A DNA stretch of 64,000 bases from Epiperipatus broadwayi (GCA_028023455.1 JAQFVV010000031.1:10098093-10162092), one strand, 5' to 3'. Positions 45,340 to 57,100 are shown, numbered from the stretch's first letter. The notes: generated by a model from the letters alone, not told the origin. A program made the numbers and translations.

Positions 45340-46064
45340 TATAATAATAAATTACTTAGAAAATGTTTACAAGAAACTCCCTGTAATGAAGTCGAAAAAA
45401 ATAATGGTATTAATACTATGTATGAGAAGTTTGTAGAAAAATTCAAAGATATATACAATAAGTCACAAAAAATCATTGTGATTTTAAAAAAATAATAAAA
45501 AGTTCCATATTAATTGGATAAATAAAAAAATATTGAAATTAATAAAAGAAAAAAAAACAATTTATGGAAAGAATGTAAAAAAACTAAAAAAGTCTTGATT
45601 TATTTTTTAAATATAATGCATTAAGAAATAAAGTTAATTATATAAGGACAGAAAAAAATATTTTTATGACATAAAAAAAACTTAGAGAAAAATAAATGAA
45701 ATATTATTAAGGAAATCAAGTTCTATAAATGGTGAAGATTTAAAAGAATATTTTATTATAAATGATAGTTTTCTCTTAGCAAATACTTTTAATAATAAAT
45801 ATGTAGAAAGAATTAACAAACTAAAACAAATTTATCAAAATAATATTTTGAAAACATATAATAGTCAACCTAATTCAATATTTATATCAAATTTAAATGA
45901 AGAATTATATGAAATAATAAAAGAATGTAGAGATAACAGATATAAATACAATCAAAATGGTAGACATAAAAAATAATATTGACATTCTATCAGTTGTTAT
46001 AATTTATATGATTAATAAAATAATAAAAAGTAGTGAGTTTTCTACATTATTAAATCAGATTTTA
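45340..46064 (+). pseudogene. LINE linker and early RT region
   Basis: LRKCLQETPCNEVEKNNGIN is followed, across frameshifts, by ELYEIIKECRDNR..K (44% A) and then a VFYIIKSDFN / TLLNQILI segment preceding the RT. It corresponds to the conserved ...IIK..K.....D.I........I...ES..FP..LK.A.V block before motif 1 of LINE RTs. Broken by stops. Confidence 0.65.
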
Positions 46065-46069
46065 ATAGG

Positions 46070-46315
46070 TTGGGCAGGTGAAGAATTGGAGGATGGAGTG
46101 GATTGAAGCCTGTCCATTAAAGTATAAATATTGGCTATCTTAATATAATTCTGAGCACTTATTGTATATATGTGTAGAGATAATAACCTGAATCAACTTA
46201 TAGCACAAAATATGTATATTGGTGATTATTTTTACCATGAAATACATATATCAGTGATTATTTATCTTTTAGACATATATGTGGTCAAGTGGTTATGTGA
46301 AAGTCTGAGCTCAAA
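46070..46315 (+). mobile_element. Family D element, copy 4 (ribozyme degraded)
   Basis: 5' segment (GGATGGAGTGGATTGAAGCC, then TATTGGCTATCTTAATATAA) and 3' segment (GTGGTCAAGTGG..GAAAGTCTGAGCTCAAA). The ribozyme remnant at about 46187-46240 retains AUAUGUAUAUUGGUGAUUA but has lost the CUGAUGA. Part of the block interrupting the LINE. Confidence 0.7.
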
Positions 46316-46342
46316 ACACCCTATATATTACATTGTTTGCAC

Positions 46343-46345
<3 letters not shown>

Positions 46346-46380
<35 letters not shown>

Positions 46381-46396
46381 ATATATATATATATAT
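46346..46396. repeat. TA microsatellite
   Basis: (TA)n with a CC interruption at 46378. Confidence 0.93.
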
Positions 46397-46399
46397 TGT

Positions 46400-48384
46400 G
46401 AGAGTACCATATGAGCCTCATCTAAAACAATTTGTGTTTCTTTGTGAATTTAACTGTGCCTATATTGAATCAACAGATATAAATAACATACACCTATCTT
46501 AAGCTTTTCATATATCAGTTATATACATAAACTAATTAATATTAAAAGAATAATTTTAAAAATGAATTATTCTGATTTGTTTATACACACACATAAATAA
46601 ATGTTTCTAACTAATAGTATTTTTTTATTAACCAAAACTTGACATTGACGAAGCCATAAGTCATCATTGCATTTTGTCAATTGAAACAAAAAAAATAAAC
46701 ATTTAAAGTTCATTACAAATTGTATATTTTAAACAATAGAGAGCATGAGCATGATTATGTGATATGCTTGCAGAAATTAATCCAGTATAAAAACGAACTA
46801 ATATTGTTATATAATAATTTATTTAGTTATCAAGGCAAGAACTACGTCTGTAAATTTAAATGTGTTCAAATTTAGAACACATTTAAGAAAAAAAGAAGAT
46901 TCACTATTTTAAGACTGTCTTCAAGTAATTAATTTACTTACTTTTAATATTATAAAGAACTATAAAAAAATAATCATTGAAATTGACAAGTTTATAAGAG
47001 TTATCATTTTCGAAATGAGTTTTCAAAATATATGTTTAAGAAGACAAAAATTTACAAAGATGTTCTCTGGCTAGACAATTGATGCCAAGGATATCTGCTG
47101 ATGTTTTAAACCTGAACATGTAAATTTATTCCTACTTAATGCCTAGAGTATAATCATCATAATTTCGACTAAAAAAGGTTGCCTTAATAATGGAGTATTA
47201 TATTGAGAAGGTTTTAAATATTTTACTAAGCAAATATTTAAAAGAATGAATATTTGGATTACCTCTTCGAAGGATGATCAAGGAACTTTACCTTTCAACA
47301 TTCATCGTCATTTTATTTCATCTAAGGAGGAATATGAAACCATTATTATTTTGCATCTTGGAATACTTTGTTGTGTACTTTAATAACTCTTAAACTTTAT
47401 TTCCTTTGTGGATAATTATATTTACATGGAGAAATTATTTCATATATTAAATTGATTTTAACAGAATAAGTGGAGAACTGATAAGATGAACATTTTATTT
47501 TTATTTATTTAATAAAATTTAGATGTTGATATTTTGATATATGCTCTGATGAAAGTGATGGCTGACTAAGGTAAAAGTTTTTAAATTATTTCAATTTGGA
47601 AGTAAGTTTTATTATATTCCAAATTGAACCTTACCTGATAATTATCATAATTTCTTTTTAAACAATAACATAATTAATATCAGAATACATTATATTATTA
47701 ATCTAGTGTGAATGGATGTTATCTTATATAGACATATAACACACACTGAATCATTTTAATGACACAATACATAGATTTATAATATATGGTGGTATTATTT
47801 ATTGTACACATGATTTTAAATTATATATATGTAAATAATTACATTATGTTTTTTCTGAATGTTAAATAGTTTATTATTGTATATATATAAGTACAGATTA
47901 TAATTCTAAATTTTAATATTTTTATTATTTATGTGATAATATTTTTGTTTCTATTACGGATTAAAATGTGTTAAACTTGATTTTAAAATTAAACAGGTCT
48001 CATTTGTTTATTTTATTTAGTCATTTTATAAAACCAATAATTATAAATATACATACTCACGCATATATATATATTGAATCAACTTAGTGATTTAATATTT
48101 ATAAAAAAAGTTATATATAGCTTATACTAAATTTATCATTACTATGGGATATTTGTGGAAATGCCTGAAGAGAGTCAATTGTGATTTCTACTCTGAACTC
48201 GAATTCCGAGAGTAATGAGGTTATTAATAGAGGAGTGGATTGGATTATATTTTAAATCACATCATCCATGGCATTCTATAAGAAGACTCAAAGTCTGACT
48301 ATAGGTAGATGCCACTTCCTTGAGTCCTGAAAAGGATCATCCCGTTATAATATATATATATATATATATAGCCTGTATGTTAAA
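46400..48384. other. AT-rich insert between LINE parts
   Basis: No recognised gene or repeat. 48160-48350 is somewhat more complex. The segment separates the two LINE halves, so it is an insertion or a series of insertions of unknown identity. Confidence 0.45.
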
Positions 48385-48981
48385 TATTAAAGCATCTATA
48401 GTAAGACCAGTTTATAAAATCTGTGCTAAAAGTAATGTTAATAACTATCTATTCTTCTTTCAATTGCTAAAATAATAGAAAATACATTTACAAAATAATT
48501 AAAAAAAATTTAACTAAAAATAATTTTTTAAATGAAAATCAATATGGATTCATAGAAGAAATAAACACAACTATAGTTTACAAAATTGTGGAGTTAGAAA
48601 AAAATTGCTCAGTTTTTAAAAAATTATTTAAATAATAGATATGTTGTAGCAAAAATATCAAATATATTGAGTAATGAGCAAAACAAATTATATGGGGTTT
48701 CTCAAGGTTCTATACTTAGTGCATTGTTGTTTCTGATTTAAGAAATATTAATATTGGAAGATCAATATGTCAATATGGAGATAATACTGTTATTATGAGT
48801 GTAAACAGCAATATTGATACTGCAATTAAAGAATGTCAAAAAAGTCAGAACAAAACTGTCTTTTGGTGGTTTGAGAGATGTCTTTATATACATGGAGAAA
48901 AAACAAAATATATGTTAATGTGCTCTCCTCACATGAAATATAAAAATATTGATATACATCTGCATTCACATAAGTGTTTTA
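48385..48981 (+). pseudogene. LINE reverse transcriptase, central domain
   Basis: SIVRPVYKI..SNVNNY (motif 1-2), IIENTFTK..KKNLTKNNFLNENQYGFIE (motif 2A/3), KLYGVSQGSILSALLF (motif B, normally GVPQGSILGPLLF) and CQYGDNTVI (motif C, normally YADDT; the second aspartate is asparagine). The catalytic site is therefore lost. It ends at HLHSHKCFI, where a ribozyme element is inserted. Confidence 0.82.
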
Positions 48982-48988
48982 TATGACA

Positions 48989-49047
48989 ATAATCACCAAT
49001 ATACATATTTCATGCTAAGCCAGCAATCATCAGTTGCTCCAGATTAC
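48989..49047 (-). ncRNA. Hammerhead ribozyme, family D (49.0 kb), core intact
   Basis: Core CUGAUGA; helix II UGCU-GGCUU-AGCA with a U.U closing mismatch; GAAA; helix III AUA-UG-UAU; cleavage base A (complement of 49000). Inner helix I CAA/UUG plus outer GUAAUC/GAUUAU. The outer helix strand partly overlaps the target duplication. Confidence 0.74.
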
Positions 49048-49214
49048 CATCTCTATACATATATGCTATAAGTGCTCTTTTCGACATATATGTGTTCAAG
49101 TGTATCAGTGTTATAAGATAGTGTGGAGAGTGGTGGGTCGTATGAAAGTCTGCTTGTATACGCTATATATTACATGTATAGACACAGGTATATAATGGGC
49201 CTGTGTGTTTCAGG
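48994..49214 (-). mobile_element. Family D element inserted in the LINE RT, 12-bp target duplication
   Basis: TATGACAATAAT flanks it at 48982-48993 and 49215-49226. On the minus strand it reads: an inverted 3' segment (AGACTTTCATACGACC.., ACACTGATACACTTGAAC), the 5' segment, and a hammerhead at the very end. The predicted cleavage site lies only 6 nt from the element's minus-strand 3' terminus. The 20.2-kb copy shares the inverted-then-sense order. Confidence 0.9.
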
Positions 49215-49850
49215 TATGACAATAATTTAATATGTAATGATAAATGTATAAAAGTAGAACAAGTAAAATTTATTAGATATCTTGGAATGATGATAGATGA
49301 AAAAATATCATAGTAACATCATATAAACATACTCATTAATAAATTAGATATTTTATAACAGTGTTCTATAAAATCAAAGATATTTTCCTTTTAAATATTC
49401 TTATTTTTATATACAAATCTTTATGTGAATCTTTGCAGAGATATGTAATAATGGTCTATAATTTTGCAAGGTTTTTTTAGTATTAATGGATTAGCATTAC
49501 TGCAAAAAAGAATAATTGATCTAGTAGAAGAAAAATATATCATTAAAGAAAAAGGTGTATACAAAAATAATATTTTATTATTGAATCAACTTCTCGATTA
49601 TATAATTATAGAGAAAAAATTTTTTGATTGTACTTTCAAAAATTCTTATATAAATCAACCTGAAATGTATCTAAGGAATATATACATGTAATAAATATGG
49701 AATTAGAGTAAGAAATCATTTTGTTCTTAAATTATCTAAAAATTCACATATTAAATTAAGAAGCTTGCAACATTATATGGAAATAAAAAACAAATTAAAA
49801 AATATATTAAAGATGGAGGCAAGGGAAAAATTAGTATATAGAAAAAATAT
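49215..49850 (+). pseudogene. LINE RT C-terminal region
   Basis: RYDNNLICNDKCIKVEQVKFIRYLGMMIDEKIS is the VKYLG(V/I)(I/T)(I/L)D motif D/E of LINE RTs. Further fragments to about 49,850 (LQKRIIDLV, LLLNQLLDYIII, SHIKLRSLQHYMEIK) are compatible with the C-terminal thumb region. Frameshifted. Confidence 0.75.
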
Positions 49851-49869
49851 ATGAGTATCTAATGTTTAT

Positions 49870-50500
49870 AATCAATATTTAAATACTAAATAAGACAGCA
49901 AATGTCATAAGTTATTGTTGCTGCATATTTGAGCATGTACTATATTTTGGTCTTTGTTATTACACATTTTTCAAAGTATGTTTCAAGTGAGAGATATCAC
50001 ATCTCTGCTTCATTTTTATTCTTATAGTAATTGTGTTTTTCATTTTAATTGTCCTGAAAATATGTAATTCAATAGTTTTTTGCCCCTATTTTGGCTCACA
50101 ATGGAAGCAGCACTAATAATGTTCTTAAGCTGATAAAGCTCTTTAATTCTCTTAGAGTGATAAACTCTGGGATAGAGATCCCGGAATAATTCTCAAATGA
50201 GTAATGTAAATAACAAAGTGTATTAAATTGGTTAATTGAATGAATTTTTATTTGCTCTATTTGCCATTTGAGTGCACAGATTTATTATCTACCATTTTGT
50301 TAAGATAAAACAGCCTTTTGATAGTCACTACAAGGAAGGTCCTTTCAAAAATGCAAACAGTGAAAGAGGAGGCAAGGTGTGCTGGTTGCCGAGTTGTAAA
50401 TTTCCACACTTTTTTAATCTCTACCTAATATTACTTTGATACCATTAGATAATTAGTTGGGTTGACCACAGATTGGATACCTAAAAAAGTATTAACACTT
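49870..50500. other. AT-rich spacer
   Basis: No feature recognised. Confidence 0.4.
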
Positions 50501-50504
50501 TTAA

Positions 50505-51365
50505 CAATTTTACTCTATACTTATGGATAATCCTGGAACTTAATGTTGACATTCATGTTTTTTAATTATACATGTTTGGGGCTTAATTAGCTCATAACTT
50601 GTGTGTAATCCTGGAACCTAAAGTTGGCATTCATGAATTTTTAATTATACATTTTTGGGGCATATTTATCTCATAACTTATGGATAATCTGGAACCCTAA
50701 GTTGCCATTTATGTTTTTTTTTAATTATACATTTTTAGGGGCATAGATATTCCATAACCCTAATAAATATATTTTACTTGTTAATATTAAAAAATATCAA
50801 TAACTCAATTATAAATTTCTATTAACTTTAAAAAATAACAATGAATGTATTATAAATAACACAAAAGTATGACAAATTTTAAATAAAATAAATTTAACAA
50901 TTTGAACAGCAGTAAATATAATTTTTGCAGACATTTTTTTTAAGAACAAAAAGTGCCTAATGTGAGTTATTTATGTCAGTGGTCTGAAATCCCTAAGGAC
51001 CTGCAAAATCAACACAAATGTATATTCTTGTTTGTGCATGTGTGGAATATGATATCAAAAAAAGTAAACAATCTTACTCTGAATGTAAAAAGACAATGCT
51101 AAGAACCTGTTAGTGTTTATATATGTTATAAAATAAAAAATATATATTTATATCTTGTGAATGGAATTTATAAGACATTTATTGCATTTTTTAATGTTAA
51201 CAGAAATTTATAATTGATTTATTGATATTTTTTAATATTAACAACTAAAACATATTTGTTAAAGTTAGGGGATAATAACTATGCTCCTGAAAACGTATAA
51301 TTAAAAAAAACATGGCTGCCGGTTTTGGGTTCTGGAATTATACATAAGTACTCTTTACTCAGTCT
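50505..51365. repeat. Imperfect long inverted repeat with a 3x ~79-bp tandem in one arm
   Basis: Three tandem units in the left arm: TTAATTATAC at 50562, 50641 and 50721, and CTGGAAC at 50533, 50611 and 50689. The right side (51130-51360) is the reverse complement of the last unit plus about 150 bp: TTAATATTAAAAAATATCAAT at 50780 versus its complement near 51220, and CATGGCTGCC..TTCTGGAATTATAC. Non-coding. Confidence 0.75.
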
Positions 51366-51369
51366 CAAG

Positions 51370-52003
51370 TCAACCTAAATTTTAGCAAGGCAGTCTAATG
51401 TGCTTCCATTTTACCACAATGCTCATTAGGTACAATTTACCTTTTTACATGTAGTATGATCTTCAGAGAAATTAAAAATATGATTATATACATGTAAGTG
51501 CTGCATATATTTATTATGGCTGATGAAACTAAAAAATGTTTAGTATCATGGTAAAACTAGAAATTCTTCTAACTTTAAAAAAACAATCTTTTTTTAAACA
51601 ATTAAATCACAATTTTTGCCTACCAAAATGATAACTGTGCCACCCATTGATTTTGCATGCTTATCTGTTTGATTTAATGCAGTTGGCAAACTATCAGTCT
51701 TCTCCACACATCAACACTCAAACCCCTCAGAACTCTTTAGCAATAAAATTATTCAATTATTTTATATTTGTTGTATTAATACTAAATTTTTTAAAAAGGA
51801 CTAGTTTAGATCATTAAAAATAGCAATGTATTACATAAAAATAAATTTTACTTTTATACCCGCACAAGTAAATTTAATATCTTTTACCAATGATAAATGC
51901 TGCTTTATTCGCTTTAATTCAGTGACAGAGTCGTGGATCAAAAGCTAAAGACACCTGATTGAAATTTAAGTTATTACTTCCAGTGTTTAACCATCAACTA
52001 CCC
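51370..52003. other. AT-rich stretch
   Basis: Nothing recognised. Confidence 0.4.
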
Positions 52004-52020
52004 CAAGTAGCTAACTATTT

Positions 52021-52191
52021 CTTTAGGTGTCATAGCACGGCCGGGAAGCGAACCCGCTAATCCGGGACAATTGCTTGTAAGGCGACTGTTCTGACCACTC
52101 GACCACCAACGCTTGGCAAGTAGCTAACCCGCTAATCCGGGACAATTGCTTGTAAGGCAGCTGTGCTGACCACTCGACCACCAACGCTTGA
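52021..52191 (-). mobile_element. tRNA-derived SINE with 17-bp target duplication and internal duplication
   Basis: On the minus strand: AAGCGTTGGTGGTCGAGTGG (A box TGGTCGAGTGG), then GGTTCGCTTCC (B box), ending GCCGTGCTATGACACC. Flanks CAAGTAGC(T/A)AACTATTT lie at 52004-52020 and 52192-52208. The tRNA-like 5' half plus part of the target duplication is repeated in tandem (CCGCTAATCCGGGACAATTG occurs twice), with the join at an AAC microhomology. The second copy lacks the B box. Confidence 0.88.
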
Positions 52192-52214
52192 CAAGTAGCA
52201 AACTATTTAAGTAC

Positions 52215-53685
52215 ATTTTATAAGCGTTTTACAATTATATTTTTATTTTATAGTCAAATCTTTAAAACTCATCTGCTTAAATCAGATTACTTATCATTTT
52301 AATCCCATTCCAGTTAAGACTTCGGCCATCTAATAAAATATGGTATATATATATTTTATTATAAATAAATCATGTTTATAGTAAATTCTCTTAAGAGAAA
52401 TCGCAATTTTATATTTGTCGGAATGCCTTCAAGTATTGCTAAATTATGGTTATGCGTATAAATTTTACCTTTCTTTATTTTTTTAGCGTAAAAATTTAAA
52501 TACATTACTTAACTTAATTGAGTATATGAAGTTTTTTCCCTCTCATATTAATTAAATTATTATTGTTCGTAGTGTAACCCATTTTGCTTCGACAAATTTA
52601 ATCATAAATTTCTTTTTTGTAATAATTTTTGTTACAATAAGTAACCTATGTAATCGTTTGTGTGTGTATGTATATACATATAGTAAAATATAGTTATTTA
52701 GTTAATAGTTAAGTTTTTTTTATATACCTAAAGCAAAAGCAAAGGTAAGTAGATTAGAAGATTATTGTTCCAGTCGTACCCCTTTGGCTATACAAATACA
52801 AAATAAAGAAAATTAATTTAAAGTAAAAATACGGAAATCTTCAGTCGTTTTATTTTTTCTTTTAGAATTGCTGATATATTAAGCTAAGAATATATGATTG
52901 ATTGTAATGATTATTAAATTTTAGACTCTCACTGCTTAAACCTAAGTATGCTTACAGTGGAAGAAGCTTACGTTAAAACTATCTGCTCAAATCTCACCCT
53001 GCTGATATTTCAGACAAAAAGCTTAAATACATTAATATTTTTTTTTTTTTTGAAAGTTGTTTATAGTTTTTCAAGCTTTTTATTTAAGTTCTTTCAATTT
53101 TGTGAGACATTTATAAAATTATTGTTATTTATATCATCTAAAATTATTATAAATATTAATAAAACTGTATTATTCCTTTAATAGTATTATCTATAACTTC
53201 TGTAAAACGGTAAATATGAAATACTTTCTTGAGAAAGTAGCAAGTCAGTAAAATGTTCAATAGCAAAGCTTTTATGATCCAGAGTCAGCGACAGATTGAG
53301 ATAGAAACTATATAAGCTACAGACAGCTTAGGGCTTCTCAATTTGCAGGAGCCTCAAAAAATTCCTACTTTTTCACAAATTCAATTTTCTTTTAACATAT
53401 TTAAATATTTTTTTCTCCTAGAAATTTTTTTAATTTTATTAAAATTATTGTAGGTATATATCTCAGGTTTTTATTTCTTCTAACTTGTTGTTGCCTATTT
53501 AAATTGAATGAAATAATTATCTTAATATATACGTCAACTTCCACCTTTTATTAACTTGGATCATTTTATTCACTCTTAGTGTAAGCTGAAAGGTATTTTG
53601 TCATAACCTGTTAAAGGTAAAATATAAATATTAATTTTTATTTTTAATTTTTTGCATATTTTATATTCAAGGGAGGCGAGCAGCT
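52215..53685. other. AT-rich stretch
   Basis: No gene. 53265-53345 is more complex but anonymous. Confidence 0.4.
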
Positions 53686-53702
53686 AGCATGGTATTCTAT
53701 AT

Positions 53703-53817
53703 ATATATATATTTCATATGTCATAGCATCGGCCGGGACACGAACCCACAACCGTCTGCAACCAACTACTTACTTGCAAGGCGGATGCGATGACCTCTCG
53801 GCTAACAACGCTTGACC
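53703..53817 (-). mobile_element. tRNA-derived SINE, 115 bp, with 15-bp target duplication
   Basis: CATGGTATTCTATAT flanks it at 53688-53702 and 53818-53832. On the minus strand: GTTAGCCGAGAGGTC (A box), GGTTCGTGTCC (B box), then GGCCGATGCTATGACA and an AT-repeat tail in place of poly(A). It shares TCCCGGCCG-TGCTATGACA and AAGCGTTG with the 52-kb SINE, so both are one family, probably from a tRNA with a long variable arm (Ser/Leu type). Confidence 0.9.
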
Positions 53818-53949
53818 CATGGTATTCTATATTTATCTATAATGTATAATAATATTTGAAATACATAATATATGAGAAATTTTATATATATATCAAGTTT
53901 ATAATCATTTATTTTCTAGCATTTATTTTTTGCTATTCTGTTTCCAGCC

Positions 53950-55170
53950 ATACAATGAAGTGAACATTTTGAAAGCGGATATCAGAAGAGAAAAAAACAA
54001 CAGCTTGAATATAAACTCAAAACACTGCCCAAACTTGACAGGTATTTCAGATCAAGTATAGAAGATGATCCATAAACTCAAGATCAGAAAAGTTCAAAAC
54101 AACCACAGCCTATTGACTCTGATATTGGGATCATCGAATCTAGAATTTCAATTGATGGGAATATTAAAACTGATCCCAGTGTGAGCATGGGTGCTGTTGA
54201 AAAATCAACATTGACAGTTGAAACAATAAAATACCTGAAACTCAATGGTATTGGTCAATGGGGTGTCCTCAGGATGAACTCTCATACTGGATTTTAAAAA
54301 GTCCATGAGAGTATTGGCACTGGAATGCTCAATTTGAACACTCTAAGCATTTATTCGAACAGTATCTTAGATATACAGAAAATTAATGGTGAAAATTAAC
54401 TGGTAATTGCTTATGTATTGTCCAACAACTGGTTCTGTTTTTTGCAGTCTTTAAATTATTTTCAACATCAACAGTAGCATATCTGGTAGATGTTATGACT
54501 GAAAAAATTTCACAGTCATTCAAAGTCATGAAAACTCTGAAGATCATAGAAGAGCTTTGCTTACATACTTGACAGGAAAGTATGGTTTAACCTTAGACTC
54601 ATGATTAGCAAAACAATTTTAAAAAGAACAGCTTTACTGGAGGAATGTTCTTGAGCATGTTGTTGCAGTAATATGCACATTAGCAGAGTGTGGTCTGGAT
54701 TTTAGGGGAAACAAATAATGGCATATATTTTGGTTTGTTAGAATTGATTGCTCAGTTTAATCTATTTCTTTCCAACCACATAAAATATTATGGAAACAAA
54801 GGAACTGGATCACCTTCATATTTATCAAAGACAGCATGTGATAGAACTTGTGCAATTTATGACTAATAAAGTGAGAGAATCAATTTTGGATGATCTGAGA
54901 AAATCAAGTTACTTCAGTTTGTCTGTGGACTCTATGCCAGATCTTTCGCAATAGATCAATTAATTGTTATAGTAAGGTATATGTTGAACACTTTTCTAAC
55001 TTTAACTAGAGTTGAAAAATAATAATGGTGAAGATATGGTGGTGGATTATTTAAATAAGGATTGCAAAGTTGATTTTAATAAATGTCAAGAACAGCTATG
55101 TGATAGTAGAGAAAATATGGCTGGTAAATACAATGGAATGCAACTAAAAAATCCTTGAGTTAAACAAGTA

Positions 55171-55217
<47 letters not shown>

Positions 55218-56320
55218 ACTCAATGTTGGGTATGCTGCTGTAGATTGTTCTTTAGATGCAGTAAACATTTTTGTTGTTGTTCAAGAATTCCACACTTTCT
55301 TTTCATTTTCTAGAAAGAGGTGATCTGTGATATCTTCTACAAAGAGGTGATCTGTGATACTATCTTTTTTGAAGACAGAGTCAGCTACCAAAGTACTAAA
55401 GAGACAGTCTGACACTAGGTGAGAAGACAATGTCAAAGCAGTATCTGCCATATATGTGAGTTAGAAGACAAGTGTAAATGCTTTAAGGCTCATTTATTCT
55501 GATGGGAATGAAAAAAGAACTACAAGACTACAATATAATAGTTTTCTTAAAGATAGAGAAACTAGAGTTTGTTTTTATGCTACATTTATGGAATCATTTG
55601 CTGGAAGAATTTCACAAAACCAGTCTGGCTCTCCAAGATCCAAATATTGCATTTACTACATGTGCAAATCTGGATACATCACTTTCTGACTATGTTAAAA
55701 ATATTCAAAAAAATTTTGATGATATTGAAGAAGCTAAATCTAGTTTGTCTGATGTAGAATATAAATTTTATATAAAAAAAATATATGAGAAAAAAACAAG
55801 AAATGATAGAAGTGCACATGATGCTGATGAGAAGCTTTCTCCAAGTGGCAAATTTTGAGTCAAATGTTTCATTCATATTATAGATAGCCCTCAAAGCAAA
55901 TTTAATAAGAGCAACAGTCTATAATTATGTTACAAATAAATTTTTATTTATAGTTGGAAGCTTCAGAGGGACAGCTACATAGAGTAGTAAATACTTAATG
56001 AAAGACTATCTACATCATGTTAATATTAATTTCATGAGTGAACTGAGATACTTTCATGATTATGTCAATCAGAATTATTCTAAAAAAGAACAAATTCAAC
56101 ACAGATCTAAATCAAATCATCATTCAAGACAAGATTTAGTTAGTTTTTTCTAATGTTGAAGCAATATTATGACTATGCCTCTATCTAATAGTAACAAATT
56201 GGTCAGTAAGAAATATCATTTTCACAACTAAAGAGAATAAAAAATAAACTAAAATTAATTATCTTTCAAGAAAGATTGCCTCCACTTAGCATCATGAATA
56301 GGATTCTGGGATTATTGTAG
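53950..56320 (+). pseudogene. Decayed ZMYM1-like hAT transposase
   Basis: Fragments in changing frames follow the ZMYM1/hAT-like (DUF4371 plus hAT dimerisation) protein from end to end. FESGYQKRKKQ..KLPKLDRYF is the N-terminus. HVVAVICTLAECGLDFRGN, then YFGLLELIAQFNLFLSNHI, YYGNKGTGSPSYLSK, SSYFSLSVDSMPDLS and DFNKCQEQLCDSRENMAGKY (mid-protein RGQSYDNASNMSGKYNG-type motif) follow. FVFMLHLWNHLLEEFHKTSL and SYVKN..KNFDDIEE come next. The C-terminal dimerisation region reads IFTTKENKK then IIFQERLPPLSIMN. The protein would have been a DNA transposase or a domesticated relative. A TA tract (55173-55214) and many stops and indels break it. No terminal inverted repeats were identified. Confidence 0.85.
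55173..55214. repeat. TA microsatellite inside the transposase relic
   Basis: (TA)n interrupting the coding relic after the ..MQLKNP segment. Confidence 0.95.
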
Positions 56321-56329
56321 GTGGAATTG

Positions 56330-57100
56330 AAATTGCAAATTTTACAGCATTTTATTCATTTATATTGTAGCTTTTATATTTTGCTACATCATTATATGTT
56401 ATCATTAATGGTTAATATTGGTTAAAAAAAAATTAAATTGATTAGTAAAAACCTGTTATTTAATTTCTAAAAGTAGTTAAAATTTTTCAGTATTAAACTT
56501 GAGTTAATTTTCTTTTAAATAAATATAATCTATCTAAGCTATAAATATGAAACATAAATTGTGCTATTTATTTTAAAATAAAAGTAAATAATAGTTAAAA
56601 TCACATAAGGTACTTTAAATCAGTAGCTCTAATGATAATAATTAATATTTTTATAATTATTGTAACAGTCAAATCTGTACATTCGCGCAACAAAATCTAG
56701 AACTTTAGTAAATCATACCAAGGCTGACCAGCATAGAGTGGTACTAACCATGTTGTCTGATATAGCCCCAACTCCTTTACTAACACTCAAAGATTTACCA
56801 CCCTGCGGATGACACATATGAAGCCACAGCAGGCTTCTTTTATCACGTGCCGGCAATAGCACATCAGTAAAGCAAAGACTAGGATAAGTTGACTTATTAA
56901 CGAGTATAGCTATATAGACGATGTGTGTGGCAGAACATAATTATAAAATATGAATTGTGATTCTTAATTAATGATTAACTAATCAATAAAGACTTACCAA
57001 TGAGCAACATTGAGACATGACACAGAAGTTAAATTTAAACACAATTTAATGAAAAATAAATATTAAAATGATTAAACTAAAATGATGACTATAACTTGGC
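56330..57100. other. Anonymous stretch, GC-richer at 56680-56950
   Basis: 56690-56920 is more complex (CACGTGCCGGCAATAGCAC; CTGCGGATGACACATATG) without recognised homology. Confidence 0.4.

Larger units (their letters stand above)
44400..49850 (+). mobile_element. APE-type LINE (Jockey/CR1-like), split by at least three insertions
   Basis: Endonuclease part at about 44560-45062, linker/early RT at 45340-46064, RT at about 48385-48981, and the RT C-terminus from 49215. Removing 45078-45339 (15-bp target duplication) and 48994-49214 (12-bp target duplication) restores colinearity. A larger block (about 46065-48384) also interrupts it. All parts carry stops and frameshifts. It is unrelated to the RTE copies at the level of RT motifs. 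Clade assignment is tentative. Confidence 0.85.

Noticed and set aside
47553-47580. CTGATGA followed by a stem-like sequence
   Set aside because: No GAAA follows and helix III cannot be formed; a chance occurrence of the 7-mer. The same applies to CTGATGA near 42972 and 51522.
52021-52115. Genuine tRNA gene on the minus strand
   Set aside because: It has target duplications and a family member at 53.7 kb, and an imperfect T stem. A SINE explains it better.
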